Notes under the pieces: generated by a model
Databases searched by the model: none
The model's input: only the letters and a program-made list of their open reading frames with translations
Told to the model about the DNA's origin: nothing
In this document: positions 25,705 through 40,800 of the stretch, piece after piece
Numbering within the stretch: the first letter of the stretch is position 1
How the letters are laid out: every line of letters begins with the position of its first letter
Assembly: GCF_964204645.1 (NCBI RefSeq)
Contig: NC_134030.1
Span: 8,058,278-8,122,277, forward strand
Source of the DNA: Tubulanus polymorphus
Lineage: Eukaryota; Nemertea; Palaeonemertea; Tubulaniformes; Tubulanidae
Reading direction: 5' to 3'
DNA: 64,000 bases
Program-made: the position numbers and the translations under genes

Positions 25705-28700
25705 CAAGTTACCTTTTATGATTGCTGGTTTCATTATCGGTGATTATGTTATTAGTTGATTGGTTAATGAGTTCGATTCTAGTTGCCTGTCAGCTGTTAA
25801 AGTTGTTTTATTTTTGACGAGTAGTTGTTCTCAAACTGGGTTTTTTTCTCATAGTTGAAATTTAGCTGCAATGATCAAAAGAAGATATCGTTTAATGACA
25901 AAATATTTCAATAAGAATTAATCGTAATAATTTCATGTATATCAAGTTACCTTTTATGATTGCTTGGTTCATTATCGGCGTGGATCATCTAAAGTTGGTG
26001 GTTTAATGAGTTCGATTCTGTTGGCCTCATCTGTTCGCTGTTCCAGTTGGTCGATTTTGGACGAGTAGCTGATCTCAAGCTGGGTTTCTTCTTATAGTTG
26101 AAATTTAGCTGCAATGATTAAAAGAAGATATCCTGTAATGACAAAATATTTCAATAAGAATTAATCGTGATAATTTCATGTATATCAAGTTACCTTTTAT
26201 GATTGCTTGGTTCGTTATCGGTGTGGATCATCTAAAGTTGTTGGGTTAATGAGTTCGATTCTGTTGGCCTCATCTGTTCGCTGTTCCAGTTGGTCGATTT
26301 TGGACGAGTAGCTGATCTCAAGCTGGCTTTCTTCTTATAGTTGAAATTTAGCTGCAATGATTAAAAGAAGATATCCTGTAATGACAAAATATTTCAATAA
26401 GAATTAATCGTAATAATTTCATGTATATCAAGTTACCTTTTATGATTGCTTGGTTCGTTATCGGTGTGGATCATCTAAAGTGGTTGGGTTAATGAGTTCG
26501 ATTCTGTTGGCCTCATCTGTTCGCTGTTCCAGTTGGTCGATTTTGGACGAGTAGCTGATCTCAAGCTGGCTTTCTTCTTATAGTTGAAATTTAGCTGCAA
26601 TGATTAAAAGAAGATATCCTGTAATGACAAAATATTTCAATAAGAATTAATCGTAATAATTTCATGTATATCAAGTTACCTTTTATGATTGCTGGTTTCA
26701 TTATCGGTGATTATGTTATTAGTTGATTGGTTAATGAGTTCGATTCTAGTTGCCTGTCAGCTGTTAAAGTTGGTTGATTTTTGACGAGTAGTTGTTCTCA
26801 AACTGGGTTTTTTCTCATAGTTGAAATTTAGCTGCAATGATCAAAAGAAGATATCGTTTAATGACAAAATATTTCAATAAGAATTAATCGTAATAATTTC
26901 ATGTATATCAAGTTACCTTTTATGATTGCTTGGTTCGTTATCGGCGTGGATGATCTAAAGTTGGTGCTGTTAATGAGTTCGATTCTGTTGGCCTCATCTG
27001 TTCGCTGTTCCAGTTGGTCGATTTTGGACGAGTAGCTGATCTCAAGCTGGGTTTCTTCTTATAGTTGAAATTTAGCTGCAATGATTAAAAGAAGATATCC
27101 TGTAATGACAAAATATTTCAATAAGAATTAATCGTAATAATTTCATTTATATCAAGTTACCTTTTATGATTGCTGGTTTCATTATCGGCGATTATCTTAT
27201 TAGTTGATTGGTTAATGAGTTCGATCCTAGTTGGCTGTGCGCCGTTCAAGTTGGTTGATTTTTGACGAGTAGTTGTTCCCAAACTGGGTTTTTTCGTATA
27301 GTTGAAATTTAGCTGCAATGATTAAAAGAACATATTCTGTAATGACAAAATATCGCAATAAGTATTAATCGTAATAATTTCATTTATATCAAGTTACCTT
27401 TTATGATTGCTGGCTTCATTATAGGAGATTATCTTATTAGTTGATTGGTTAATGAGTTCGATTCTAGTTGCCTGTGAGCTGTTCAAGTTGGTTGATTTTT
27501 GAATAGAGTAGTTGTTCTCAAACTGTGTTTTTTGCATAGTTGAAATTTAGCTGCAATGATTAAAAGAAGATATTCTGTAATGAAAAAATATATTTCAATA
27601 AGAATTAATCGTAATAATTTCATGTATATCAAGTTACTTTTTATGATTGCTTGGTTTCATTATCGGTGATTATGTTATTAATTGATTGGTTAATGAGTTC
27701 GATTCTAGTTGCCTGTGAGCTGTTCAAGTTGGTTGATTTTTGAAGAGTAGTTGTTCTCAAACTGTGTTTTTTGCATAGTTGAAATTTAGCTGCAATGATT
27801 GAAAGAAGATATTCTGTAATGAAAAAAAATATTTCAATAAGAATTAATCGTAATAATTTCATGTATATCAAGTTACTTTTTATGATTGCTTGGTTTCATT
27901 ATCGGTGATTATGTTATTAATTGATTGGTTAATGAGTTCGATTCTAGTTGCCTGTGCGCTATTCAAGTTGGTTGATTTTTGACGATTAGTTGTTCTCAAA
28001 CTGGGTTTTTTTGCATAGTTGAAATTTAGCTGCAATGATTAAAAGAAGATATTTTGTAATGACAAAATATTTCAATAAGAATTAATCGTAATAATTTCAT
28101 GTATATCAAGTTACCTTTTATGCTTGCTTGGTTCGTTATCGGCGTGGATCATCATAAGTTGGTGGGTTAATGAGTTCGATTCAGTTGGCCTCATCTGTTT
28201 GCTGTTCCAGTTGGTCGATTTTGGACGAGTAGCTGATCTCAAGCTGGGTTTCTTCTTTTAGTTGAAATTTAGCTGCAATGATTAAAAGAAGATATCCTGT
28301 AATGACAAAATATTTCAATAAGAATTAATCGTAATAATTTAATGTATATCAAGTTACCTTTTATGATTGCTGGTTTCATTATCGGTGATTATGTTATTAG
28401 TTGATTGGTTAATGAGTTCGATTCTAGTTGCCTGTCAGCTGTTAAAGTTGGTTGATTTTTGACGAGTAGTTGTGCTCAAACTGGTTTTTTTCTCATAGTT
28501 GAAATTTAGCTGCAATGATCAAAAGAAGATATCGTTTAATGACAAAATATTTCAATAAGAATTAATCGTAATAATTTCATTTATATCAAGTTACCTTTTA
28601 TGATTGCTGGTTTCATTATCGGTGTGGATCATCTAAAGTTGTTGGGTTAATGAGTTCGATTCTGTTGGCCTCATCTGTTCGCTGTTCCAGTTGGTCGATT

Positions 28701-29450
28701 TTGGACGAGTAGCTGATCTCAAGCTGGCTTTCTTCTTATAGTTGAAATTTAGCTGCAATGATTAAAAGAAGATATCCTGTAATGACAAAATATTTCAATA
28801 AGAATTAATCGTAATAATTTCATGTATATCAAGTTACCTTTTATGATTGCTGGTTTCATTATCGGTGATTATGTTATTAGTTGATTGGTTAATGAGTTCG
28901 ATTCTGTTGGCCTCATCTGTTCGCTGTTCCAGTTGGTCGATTTTGGACGAGTAGCTGATCTCAAGCTGGCTTTCTTCTTATAGTTGAAATTTAGCTGCAA
29001 TGATTAAAAGAAGATATCCTGTAATGACAAAATATTTCAATAAGAATAAATCGTAATAATTTCATGTATATCAAGTTACCTTTTATGATTGCTGGTTTCA
29101 TTATCGGTGATTATGTTATTAGTTGATTGGTTAATGAGTTCGATTCTAGTTGCCTGTCAGCTGTTAAAGTTGTTTTATTTTTGACGAGTAGTTGTTCTCA
29201 AACTGGGTTTTTTTCTCATAGTTGAAATTTAGCTGCAATGATCAAAAGAAGATATCGTTTAATGACAAAATATTTCAATAAGAATTAATCGTGATAATTT
29301 CATGTATATCAAGTTACCTTTTATGATTGCTTGGTTCATTATCGGTGTGGATCATCTAAAGTTGTTGGGTTAATGAGTTCGATTCTGTTGGCCTCATCTG
29401 TTCGCTGTTCCAGTTGGTCGATTTTGGACGAGTAGCTGATCTCAAGCTGG
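25705..29450. repeat. Satellite segment duplicated 8.42 kb downstream (copy 1)
   Basis: Diagnostic variants recur with a constant offset of about 8419-8420 bp in 34125-37868. They include the insertion giving GAATAGAGTAG (27503 and 35923), the GTGATAATTTC variants (26161/34581 and 29287/37706) and a near-identical monomer at 27641/36060. At the right end the copies diverge where CTGGCTTTC faces CTGGGTTTC. Part of the same block also occurs about 4333 bp upstream (23308 against 27641; 24954 against 29287). Confidence 0.75.
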
Positions 29451-32400
29451 CTTTCTTCTTATAGTTGAAATTTAGCTGCAATGATTAAAAGAAGATATCC
29501 TGTAATGACAAAATATTTCAATAAGAATTAATCGTAATAATTTCATGTATATCAAGTTACCTTTTATGATTGCTTGGTTCGTTATCGGTGTGGATCATCT
29601 AAAGTTGTTGGGTTAATGAGTTCGATTCTGTTGGCCTCATCTGTTCGCTGTTCCAGTTGGTCGATTTTGGACGAGTAGCTGATCTCAAGCTGGCTTTCTT
29701 CTTATAGTTGAAATTTAGCTGCAATGATTAAAAGAAGATATCCTGTAATGACAAAATATTTCAATAAGAATTAATCGTAATAATTTCATGTATATCAAGT
29801 TACCTTTTATGATTGCTTGGTTCGTTATCGGTGTGGATCATCTAAAGTGGTTGGGTTAATGAGTTCGATTCTGTTGGCCTCATCTGTTCGCTGTTCCAGT
29901 TGGTCGATTTTGGACGAGTAGCTGATCTCAAGCTGGCTTTCTTCTTATAGTTGAAATTTAGCTGCAATGATTAAAAGAAGATATCCTGTAATGACAAAAT
30001 ATTTCAATAAGAATTAATCGTAATAATTTCATGTATATCAAGTTACCTTTTATGATTGCTGGTTTCATTATCGGTGATTATGTTATTAGTTGATTGGTTA
30101 ATGAGTTCGATTCTAGTTGCCTGTCAGCTGTTAAAGTTGGTTGATTTTTGACGAGTAGTTGTTCTCAAACTGGGTTTTTTCTCATAGTTGAAATTTAGCT
30201 GCAATGATCAAAAGAAGATATCGTTTAATGACAAAATATTTCAATAAGAATTAATCGTAATAATTTCATGTATATCAAGTTACCTTTTATGATTGCTTGG
30301 TTCGTTATCGGCGTGGATGATCTAAAGTTGGTGCTGTTAATGAGTTCGATTCTGTTGGCCTCATCTGTTCGCTGTTCCAGTTGGTCGATTTTGGACGAGT
30401 AGCTGATCTCAAGCTGGGTTTCTTCTTATAGTTGAAATTTAGCTGCAATGATTAAAAGAAGATATCCTGTAATGACAAAATATTTCAATAAGAATTAATC
30501 GTAATAATTTCATTTATATCAAGTTACCTTTTATGATTGCTGGTTTCATTATCGGCGATTATCTTATTAGTTGATTGGTTAATGAGTTCGATCCTAGTTG
30601 GCTGTGCGCCGTTCAAGTTGGTTGATTTTTGACGAGTAGTTGTTCCCAAACTGGGTTTTTTCGCATAGTTGAAATTTAGCTGCAATGATTAAAAGAACAT
30701 ATTCTGTAATGACAAAATATCGCAATAAGTATTAATCGTAATAATTTCATTTATATCAAGTTACCTTTTATGATTGCTGGCTTCATTATAGGAGATTATC
30801 TTATTAGTTGATTGGTTAAAGAGTTCGATTCTAGTTGCCTGTGAGCTGTTCAAGTTGGTTGATTTTTGAAGAGTAGTTGTTCTCAAACTGTGTTTTTTGC
30901 ATAGTTGAAATTAAGCTGCAATGATTAAAAGAAGATATTTTGTAATGACAAAATATTTCAATAAGAATTAATCGTAATAATTTCATGTATATCAAGTTAC
31001 CTTTTATGATTGCTTGGTTCGTTATCGGCGTGGATCATCTAAAGTTGGTGGGTTAATGAGTTCGATTCAGTTGGCCTCATCTCTTTGCTGTTCCAGTTGG
31101 TCGATTTTGGACGAGTAGCTGATCTCAAGCTGGGTTTCTTCTTATAGTTGAAATTTAGCTGCAATGATTAAAAGAAGATATCCTGTAATGACAAAATATT
31201 TCAATAAGAATTAATCGTAATAATTTCATGTATATCAAGTTACCTTTTATGATTGCTTGGTTCGTTATCGGCGTGGATCATCTAAAGTTGGTGGGTTAAT
31301 GAGTTCGATTCAGTTGGCCTCATCTCTTTGCTGTTCCAGTTGGTCGATTTTGGACGAGTAGCTGATCTCAAGCTGGGTTTCTTCTTATAGTTGAAATTTA
31401 GCTGCAATGATTAAAAGAAGATATCCTGTAATGACAAAATATTTCAATAAGAATTAATCCTAATAATTTCATGTATATCAAGTTACTTTTTATGATTGCT
31501 TGGTTTCATTATCGGTGATTATGTTATTAATTGATTGGTTAATGAGTTCGATTCTAGTTGCCTGTGCGCTATTCAAGTTGGTTGATTTTTGACGATTAGT
31601 TGTTCTCAAACTGGGTTTTTTTGCATAGTTGAAATTTAGCTGCAATGATTAAAAGAAGATATTTTGTAATGACAAAATATTTCAATAAGAATTAATCGTA
31701 ATAATTTCATGTATATCAAGTTACCTTTTATGATTGCTTGGTTCGTTATCGGCGTGGATCATCTAAAGTTGGTGGGTTAATGAGTTCGATTCAGTTGGCC
31801 TCATCTCTTTGCTGTTCCAGTTGGTCGATTTTGGACGAGTAGCTGATCTCAAGCTGGGTTTCTTCTTATAGTTGAAATTTAGCTGCAATGATTAAAAGAA
31901 GATATCCTGTAATGACAAAATATTTCAATAAGAATTAATCGTAATAATTTCATGTATATCAAGTTACCTTTTATGATTGCTGGTTTCATTATCGGTGATT
32001 ATGTTATTAGTTGATTGGTTAATGAGTTCGATTCTAGTTGCCTGTCAGCTGTTAAAGTTGGTTGATTTTTGACGAGTAGTTGTGCTCAAACTGGGTTTTT
32101 TCTCATAGTTGAAATTTAGCTGCAATGATCAAAAGAAGATATCGTTTAATGACAAAATATTTCAATAAGAATTAATCGTAATAATTTCATGTATATCAAG
32201 TTACCTTTTATGATTGCTTGGTTCATTATCGGCGTGGATCATCTAAAGTTGGTGGTTTAATGAGTTCGATTCTGTTGGCCTCATCTGTTCGCTGTTCCAG
32301 TTGGTCGATTTTGGACGAGTAGCTGATCTCAAGCTGGCTTTCTTCTTATAGTTGAAATTTAGCTGCAATGATTAAAAGAAGATATCCTATAATGACAAAA

Positions 32401-34124
32401 TATTTCAATAAGAATTAATCGTAATAATTTCATTTATATCAAGTTACCTTTTATGATTGCTGGTTTCATTATCGGCGATTATCTTATTAGCCGATTGGTT
32501 AATGAGTTCGATCCTAGTTAGCTGTGCGCTGTTCAAAGTGGTCGATTTTTTACAAGTAGTTGTTCCTAAACTGGGTTTTTTTGCAGAGTTGAAATTTAGT
32601 TGCAATGATTAAATAAAGATATCCTGCAATGACAAAATATTTCAATGAGAATTAATCGTAATAATTTCATTTATATCAAGTTACCTTTTATGATTGCTGG
32701 TTTCATTATCGGTGTGGATCATCTAAAGTTGTTGGGTTAATGAGTTCGATTCTGTTGGCCTCATCTGTTCGCTGTTCCAGTTGGTCGATTTTGGACGAGT
32801 AGCTGATCTCAAGCTGGCTTTCTTCTTATAGTTGAAATTTAGCTGCAATGATTAAAAGAAGATATCCTGTAATGACAAAATATTTCAATAAGAATTAATC
32901 GTAATAATTTCATGTATATCAAGTTACCTTTTATGATTGCTGGTTTCATTATCGGTGATTATGTTATTAGTTGATTGGTTAATGAGTTCGATTCTAGTTG
33001 CCTGTCAGCTGTTAAAGTTGTTTTATTTTTGACGAGTAGTTGTTCTCAAACTGGGTTTTTTTCTCATAGTTGAAATTTAGCTGCAATGATCAAAAGAAGA
33101 TATCGTTTAATGACAAAATATTTCAATAAGAATTAATCGTGATAATTTCATGTATATCAAGTTACCTTTTATGATTGCTTGGTTCATTATCGGTGTGGAT
33201 CATCTAAAGTTGTTGGGTTAATGAGTTCGATTCTGTTGGCCTCATCTGTTCGCTGTTCCAGTTGGTCGATTTTGGACGAGTAGCTGATCTCAAGCTGGCT
33301 TTCTTCTTATAGTTGAAATTTAGCTGCAATGATTAAAAGAAGATATCCTGTAATGACAAAATATTTCAATAAGAATTAATCGTAATAATTTCATTTATAT
33401 CAAGTTACCTTTTATGATTGCTGGTTTCATTATCGGCGATTATCTTATTAGCCGATTGGTTAATGAGTTCGATCCTAGTTAGCTGTGCGCTGTTCAAAGT
33501 GGTCGATTTTTTACAAGTAGTTGTTCCTAAACTGGGTTTTTTCGCAGAGTTGAAATTTAGTTGCAATGATTAAATAAAGATATCCTGCAATGACAAAATA
33601 TCTCAATGAGAATTAATCGTAACAATTTCATGTATATCAAGTTACCTTTTATGATTGCTTGGTTCGTTATCGGTGTGGATCATCTAAAGTTGTTGGGTTA
33701 ATGAGTTCGATTCTGTTGGCCTCATCTGTTCGCTGTTCCAGTTGGTCGATTTTGGACGAGTAGCTGATCTCAAGCTGGCTTTCTTCTTATAGTTGAAATT
33801 TAGCTGCAATGATTAAAAAAAGATATCCTGTAATGACAAAATATTTCAATAAGAATTAATCGTAATAATTTCATGTATATCAAGTTACCTTTTATGATTG
33901 CTTGGTTCATTATCGGCGTGGATCATCTAAAATTGGTGGTTTAATGAGTTCGATTCTGTTGGCCTCATCTGTTCGCTGTTCCAGTTGGTCGATTTTGGAC
34001 GAGTAGCTGATCTCAAGCTGGCTTTGTTCTTATAGTTGAAATTTAGCTGCAATGATTAAAAGAAGATATCCTGTAATGACAAAATATTTCAATAAGAATT
34101 AATCGTAATAATTTCATTTATATC

Positions 34125-37100
34125 AAGTTACCTTTTATGATTGCTGGTTTCATTATCGGTGATTATGTTATTAGTTGATTGGTTAATGAGTTCGATTCTA
34201 GTTGCCTGTCAGCTGTTAAAGTTGTTTTATTTTTGACGAGTAGTTGTTCTCAAACTGGGTTTTTTTCTCATAGTTGAAATTTAGCTGCAATGATCAAAAG
34301 AAGATATCGTTTAATGACAAAATATTTCAATAAGAATTAATCGTAATAATTTCATGTATATCAAGTTACCTTTTATGATTGCTTGGTTCATTATCGGCGT
34401 GGATCATCTAAAGTTGGTGGTTTAATGAGTTCGATTCTGTTGGCCTCATCTGTTCGCTGTTCCAGTTGGTCGATTTTGGACGAGTAGCTGATCTCAAGCT
34501 GGGTTTCTTCTTATAGTTGAAATTTAGCTGCAATGATTAAAAGAAGATATCCTGTAATGACAAAATATTTCAATAAGAATTAATCGTGATAATTTCATGT
34601 ATATCAAGTTACCTTTTATGATTGCTTGGTTCGTTATCGGTGTGGATCATCTAAAGTTGTTGGGTTAATGAGTTCGATTCTGTTGGCCTCATCTGTTCGC
34701 TGTTCCAGTTGGTCGATTTTGGACGAGTAGCTGATCTCAAGCTGGCTTTCTTCTTATAGTTGAAATTTAGCTGCAATGATTAAAAGAAGATATCCTGTAA
34801 TGACAAAATATTTCAATAAGAATTATTCGTAATAATTTCATGTATATCAAGTTACCTTTTATGATTGCTTGGTTCGTTATCGGTGTGGATCATCTAAAGT
34901 TGTTGGGTTAATGAGTTCGATTCTGTTGGCCTCATCTGTTCGCTGTTCCAGTTGGTCGATTTTGGACGAGTAGCTGATCTCAAGCTGGCTTTCTTCTTAT
35001 AGTTGAAATTTAGCTGCAATGATTAAAAGAAGATATCCTGTAATGACAAAATATTTCAATAAGAATTAATCGTAATAATTTCATGTATATCAAGTTACCT
35101 TTTATGATTGCTGGTTTCATTATCGGTGATTATGTTATTAGTTGATTGGTTAATGAGTTCGATTCTAGTTGCCTGTCAGCTGTTAAAGTTGGTTGATTTT
35201 TGACGAGTAGTTGTTCTCAAACTGGGTTTTTTCTCATAGTTGAAATTTAGCTGCAATGATCAAAAGAAGATATCGTTTAATGACAAAATATTTCAATAAG
35301 AATTAATCGTAATAATTTCATGTATATCAAGTTACCTTTTATGATTGCTTGGTTCGTTATCGGCGTGGATGATCTAAAGTTGGTGCTGTTAATGAGTTCG
35401 ATTCTGTTGGCCTCATCTGTTCGCTGTTCCAGTTGGTCGATTTTGGACGAGTAGCTGATCTCAAGCTGGGTTTCTTCTTATAGTTGAAATTTAGCTGCAA
35501 TGATTAAAAGAAGATATCCTGTAATGACAAAATATTTCAATAAGAATTAATCGTAATAATTTCATTTATATCAAGTTACCTTTTATGATTGCTGGTTTCA
35601 TTATCGGCGATTATCTTATTAGTTGATTGGTTAATGAGTTCGATCCTAGTTGGCTGTGCGCCGTTCAAGTTGGTTGATTTTTGACGAGTAGTTGTTCCCA
35701 AACTGGGTTTTTTCGTATAGTTGAAATTTAGCTGCAATGATTAAAAGAACATATTCTGTAATGACAAAATATCGCAATAAGTATTAATCGTAATAATTTC
35801 ATTTATATCAAGTTACCTTTTATGATTGCTGGCTTCATTATAGGAGATTATCTTATTAGTTGATTGGTTAATGAGTTCGATTCTAGTTGCCTGTGAGCTG
35901 TTCAAGTTGGTTGATTTTTGAATAGAGTAGTTGTTCTCAAACTGTGTTTTTTGCATAGTTGAAATTTAGCTGCAATGATTAAAAGAAGATATTCTGTAAT
36001 GAAAAAATATATTTCAATAAGAATTAATCGTAATAATTTCATGTATATCAAGTTACTTTTTATGATTGCTTGGTTTCATTATCGGTGATTATGTTATTAA
36101 TTGATTGGTTAATGAGTTCGATTCTAGTTGCCTGTGAGCTGTTCAAGTTGGTTGATTTTTGAAGAGTAGTTGTTCTCAAACTGTGTTTTTTGCATAGTTG
36201 AAATTTAGCTGCAATGATTGAAAGAAGATATTCTGTAATGAAAAAAAATATTTCAATAAGAATTAATCGTAATAATTTCATGTATATCAAGTTACTTTTT
36301 ATGATTGCTTGGTTTCATTATCGGTGATTATGTTATTAATTGATTGGTTAATGAGTTCGATTCTAGTTGCCTGTGCGCTATTCAAGTTGGTTGATTTTTG
36401 ACGATTAGTTGTTCTCAAACTGGGTTTTTTTGCATAGTTGAAATTTAGCTGCAATGATTAAAAGAAGATATTTTGTAATGACAAAATATTTCAATAAGAA
36501 TTTATCGTAATAATTTCATGTATATCAAGTTACCTTTTATGATTGCTTGGTTCGTTATCGGCGTGGATCATCATAAGTTGGTGGGTTAATGAGTTCGATT
36601 CAGTTGGCCACATCTGTTTGCTGTTCCAGTTGGTCGATTTTGGACGAGTAGCTGATCTCAAGCTGGGTTTCTTCTTATAGTTGAAATTTAGCTGCAATGA
36701 TTAAAAGAAGATATCCTGTAATGACAAAATATTTCAATAAGAATTAATCGTAATAATCTAATGTATATCAAGTTACCTTTTATGATTGCTGGTTTCATTA
36801 TCGGTGATTATGTTATTAGTTGATTGGTTAATGAGTTCGATTCTAGTTGCCTGTCAGCTGTTAAAGTTGGTTGATTTTTGACGAGTAGTTGTGCTCAAAC
36901 TGGGTTTTTTCTCATAGTTGAAATTTAGCTGCAATGATCAAAAGAAGATATCGTTTAATGACAAAATATTTCAATAAGAATTAATCGTAATAATTTCATT
37001 TATATCAAGTTACCTTTTATGATTGCTGGTTTCATTATCGGTGTGGATCATCTAAAGTTGTTGGGTTAATGAGTTCGATTCTGTTGGCCTCATCTGTTCG

Positions 37101-37868
37101 CTGTTCCAGTTGGTCGATTTTGGACGAGTAGCTGATCTCAAGCTGGCTTTCTTCTTATAGTTGAAATTTAGCTGCAATGATTAAAAGAAGATATCCTGTA
37201 ATGACAAAATATTTCAATAAGAATTAATCGTAATAATTTCATGTATATCAAGTTACCTTTTATGATTGCTGGTTTCATTATCGGTGATTATGTTATTAGT
37301 TGATTGGTTAATGAGTTCGATTCTGTTGGCCTCATCTGTTCGCTGTTCCAGTTGGTCGATTTTGGACGAGTAGCTGATCTCAAGCTGGCTTTCTTCTTAT
37401 AGTTGAAATTTAGCTGCAATGATTAAAAGAAGATATCCTGTAATGACAAAATATTTCAATAAGAATAAATCGTAATAATTTCATGTATATCAAGTTACCT
37501 TTTATGATTGCTGGTTTCATTATCGGTGATTATGTTATTAGTTGATTGGTTAATGAGTTCGATTCTAGTTGCCTGTCAGCTGTTAAAGTAGTTTTATTTT
37601 TGACGAGTAGTTGTTCTCAAACTGGGTTTTTTTCTCATAGTTGAAATTTAGCTGCAATGATCAAAAGAAGATATCGTTTAATGACAAAATATTTCAATAA
37701 GAATTAATCGTGATAATTTCATGTATATCAAGTTACCTTTTATGATTGCTTGGTTCATTATCGGTGTGGATCATCTAAAGTTGTTGGGTTAATGAGTTCG
37801 ATTCTGTTGGCCTCATCTGTTCGCTGTTCCAGTTGGTCGATTTTGGACGAGTAGCTGATCTCAAGCTG
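34125..37868. repeat. Satellite segment duplicated from 8.42 kb upstream (copy 2)
   Basis: This is the partner of the segment at 25705-29450, sharing its order of monomer variants. Only scattered substitutions separate the two, against many differences between neighbouring monomers. The duplication is therefore recent and spans about 15-16 monomers. Confidence 0.75.
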
Positions 37869-40800
37869 GGTTTCTTCTTATAGTTGAAATTTAGCTGCAA
37901 TGATTAAAAGAAGATATCCTGTAATGACAAAATATTTCAATAAGAATTAATCGTAATAATTTCATTTATATCAAGTTACCTTTTATGATTGCTGGTTTCA
38001 TTATCGGCGATTATCTTATTAGTTGATTGGTTAATGAGTTCGATCCTAGTTGGCTGTGCGCCGCTCAAGTTGGTTGATTTTTTACGAGTAGTTGTTCCCA
38101 AACTGGGTTTTTTCGCATAGTTGAAATTTAGCTGCAATGATTAAAAGAACATATTCTGTAATGACAAAATATCGCAATAAGTATTAATCGTAATAATTTC
38201 ATTTATATCAAGTTACCTTTTATGATTGCTGGCTTCATTATAGGAGATTATCTTATTAGTTGATTGGTTAATGAGTTCGATTCTAGTTGCCTGTGAGCTG
38301 TTCAAGTTGGTTGATTTTTGAAGAGTAGTTGTTCTCAAACTGTGTTTTTTGCATAGTTGAAATTTAGCTGCAATGATTAAAAGAAGATATTTTGTAATGA
38401 CAAAATATTTCAATAAGAATTAATCGTAATAATTTCATGTATATCAAGTTACCTTTTATGATTGCTTGGTTCGTTATCGGCGTGGATCATCTAAAGTTGG
38501 TGGGTTAATGAGTTCGATTCAGTTGGCCTCATCTCTTTGCTGTTCCAGTTGGTCGATTTTGGACGAGTAGCTGATCTCAAGCTGGGTTTCTTCTTATAGT
38601 TGAAATTTAGCTGCAATGATTAAAAGAAGATATCCTGTAATGACAAAATATTTCAATAAGAATTAATCGTAATAATTTCATGTATATCAAGTTACCTTTT
38701 ATGATTGCTGGTTTCATTATCGGTGATTATGTTATTAGTTGATTGGTTAATGAGTTCGATTCTAGTTGCCTGTCAGCTGTTAAAGTTGGTTGATTTTTGA
38801 CGAGTAGTTGTGCTCAAACTGGGTTTTTTCTCATAGTTGAAATTTAGCTGCAATGATCAAAAGAAGATATCGTTTAATGACAAAATATTTCAATAAGAAT
38901 TAATCGTAATAATTTCATGTATATCAAGTTACCTTTTATGATTGCTTGGTTCATTATCGGCGTGGATCATCTAAAGTTGGTGGTTTAATGAGTTCGATTC
39001 TGTTGGCCTCATCTGTTCGCTGTTCCAGTTGGTCGATTTTGGACGAGTAGCTGATCTCAAGCTGGCTTTCTTCTTATAGTTGAAATTTAGCTGCAATGAT
39101 TAAAAGAAGATATCCTGTAATGACAAAATATTTCAATAAGAATTAATCGTAATAATTTCATTTATATCAAGTTACCTTTTATGATTGCTGGTTTCATTAT
39201 CGGCGATTATCTTATTAGCCGATTGGTTAATGAGTTCGATCCTAGTTAGCTGTGCGCTGTTCAAAGTGGTCGATTTTTTACAAGTAGTTGTTCCTAAACT
39301 GGGTTTTTTCGCAGAGTTGAAATTTAGTTGCAATGATTAAATAAAGATATCCTGCAATGACAAAATATTTCAATGAGAATTAATCGTAACAATTTCATGT
39401 ATATCAAGTTACCTTTTATGATTGCTTGGTTCGTTATCGGTGTGGATCATCTAAAGTTGTTGGGTTAATTAGTTCGATTCTGTTGGCCTCATCTGTTCGC
39501 TGTTCCAGTTGGTCGATTTTGGACGAGTAGCTGATCTCAAGCTGGCTTTCTTCTTATAGTTGAAATTTAGCTGCAATGATTAAAAAAAGATATCCTGTAA
39601 TGACAAAATATTTCAATAAGAATTAATCGTAATAATTTCATGTATATCAAGTTACCTTTTATGATTGCTGGTTTCATTATCGGTGATTATGTTATTAGTT
39701 GATTGGATAATGAGTTCGATTCTAGTTGCCTGTCAGCTGTTAAAGTTGGTTGCTTTTTGACGAGTAGTTGTTCTCAAACTGGGTTTTTTCTCATAGTTGA
39801 AATTTAGCTGCAATGATCAAAAGAAGATATCGTTTAATGACAAAATATTTCAATAAGAATTAATCGTAATAATTACATGTATATCAAGTTACCTTTCATG
39901 ATTGCTGTTTCATTATCGGTGATTATGTTATTAGTTGATTGGTTAATGAGTTCGATTCTAGTTGCCTGTGCGCTGTTCAAGTTGGTTGATTTTTTACGAG
40001 TAGTTGTTCTCAAACTGGGTTTTTTCTCATAGTTGAAATTTAGCTGCAATGATCGAAAGAAGATATCCTTTAATGACAAAATATTTCAATAAGAATTAAT
40101 CGTAATAATTTCATGTATATCAAGTTACCTTTCATGATTGCTTGGTTCATTATCGGCGTGGATCATCTAAAGTTGGTGGGTTAATGAGTTCGATTCAGTT
40201 GGCCTCATCTGTTTGCTGTTCCGGTTGGTCGATTTTGGACGAGTAGCTGATCTCAAGCTGGCTTTCTTCTTATAGTTGAAATTTAGCTGCAATGATTAAA
40301 AGAAGATATCCTGTTATGACAAAATATTTCAATAAGAATTAATCGTAATAATTTCATTTATATCAAGTTACCTTTTATGATTGCTGGTTTCAATATAGGC
40401 GATTATCTTATTAGTTGATTGGTTAATGAGTTCGATCCTAGTTGGCTGTGCGCCGTTCAAGTTGGTTCAATTTTGACGAGTAGTTGTTCTCAAACTGGGT
40501 TTTTTCGCATAGTTGAAATTTAGCTGCAATGATTAAAAGAAGATATTCTGTAATGACAAAATATCGCAATAAGAATTAATCGTAATAATTTCATTTATAT
40601 CAAGTTACCTTTTATGATTGCTAGGGTTCGTTATCGGCGTGGATCATCTAAGTTGGTGGGTTAATAAGTTCGATTCAGTTGGCCTCATCTGTTCGCTGTT
40701 CCAGTTGGTTGATTTTGGACGAGTAGCTGATCTCAAGCTGGGTTTCTTCTTATAGTTGAAATGTAGCTGCAATGATTAAAAGAAGATATCCTGTAATGAC

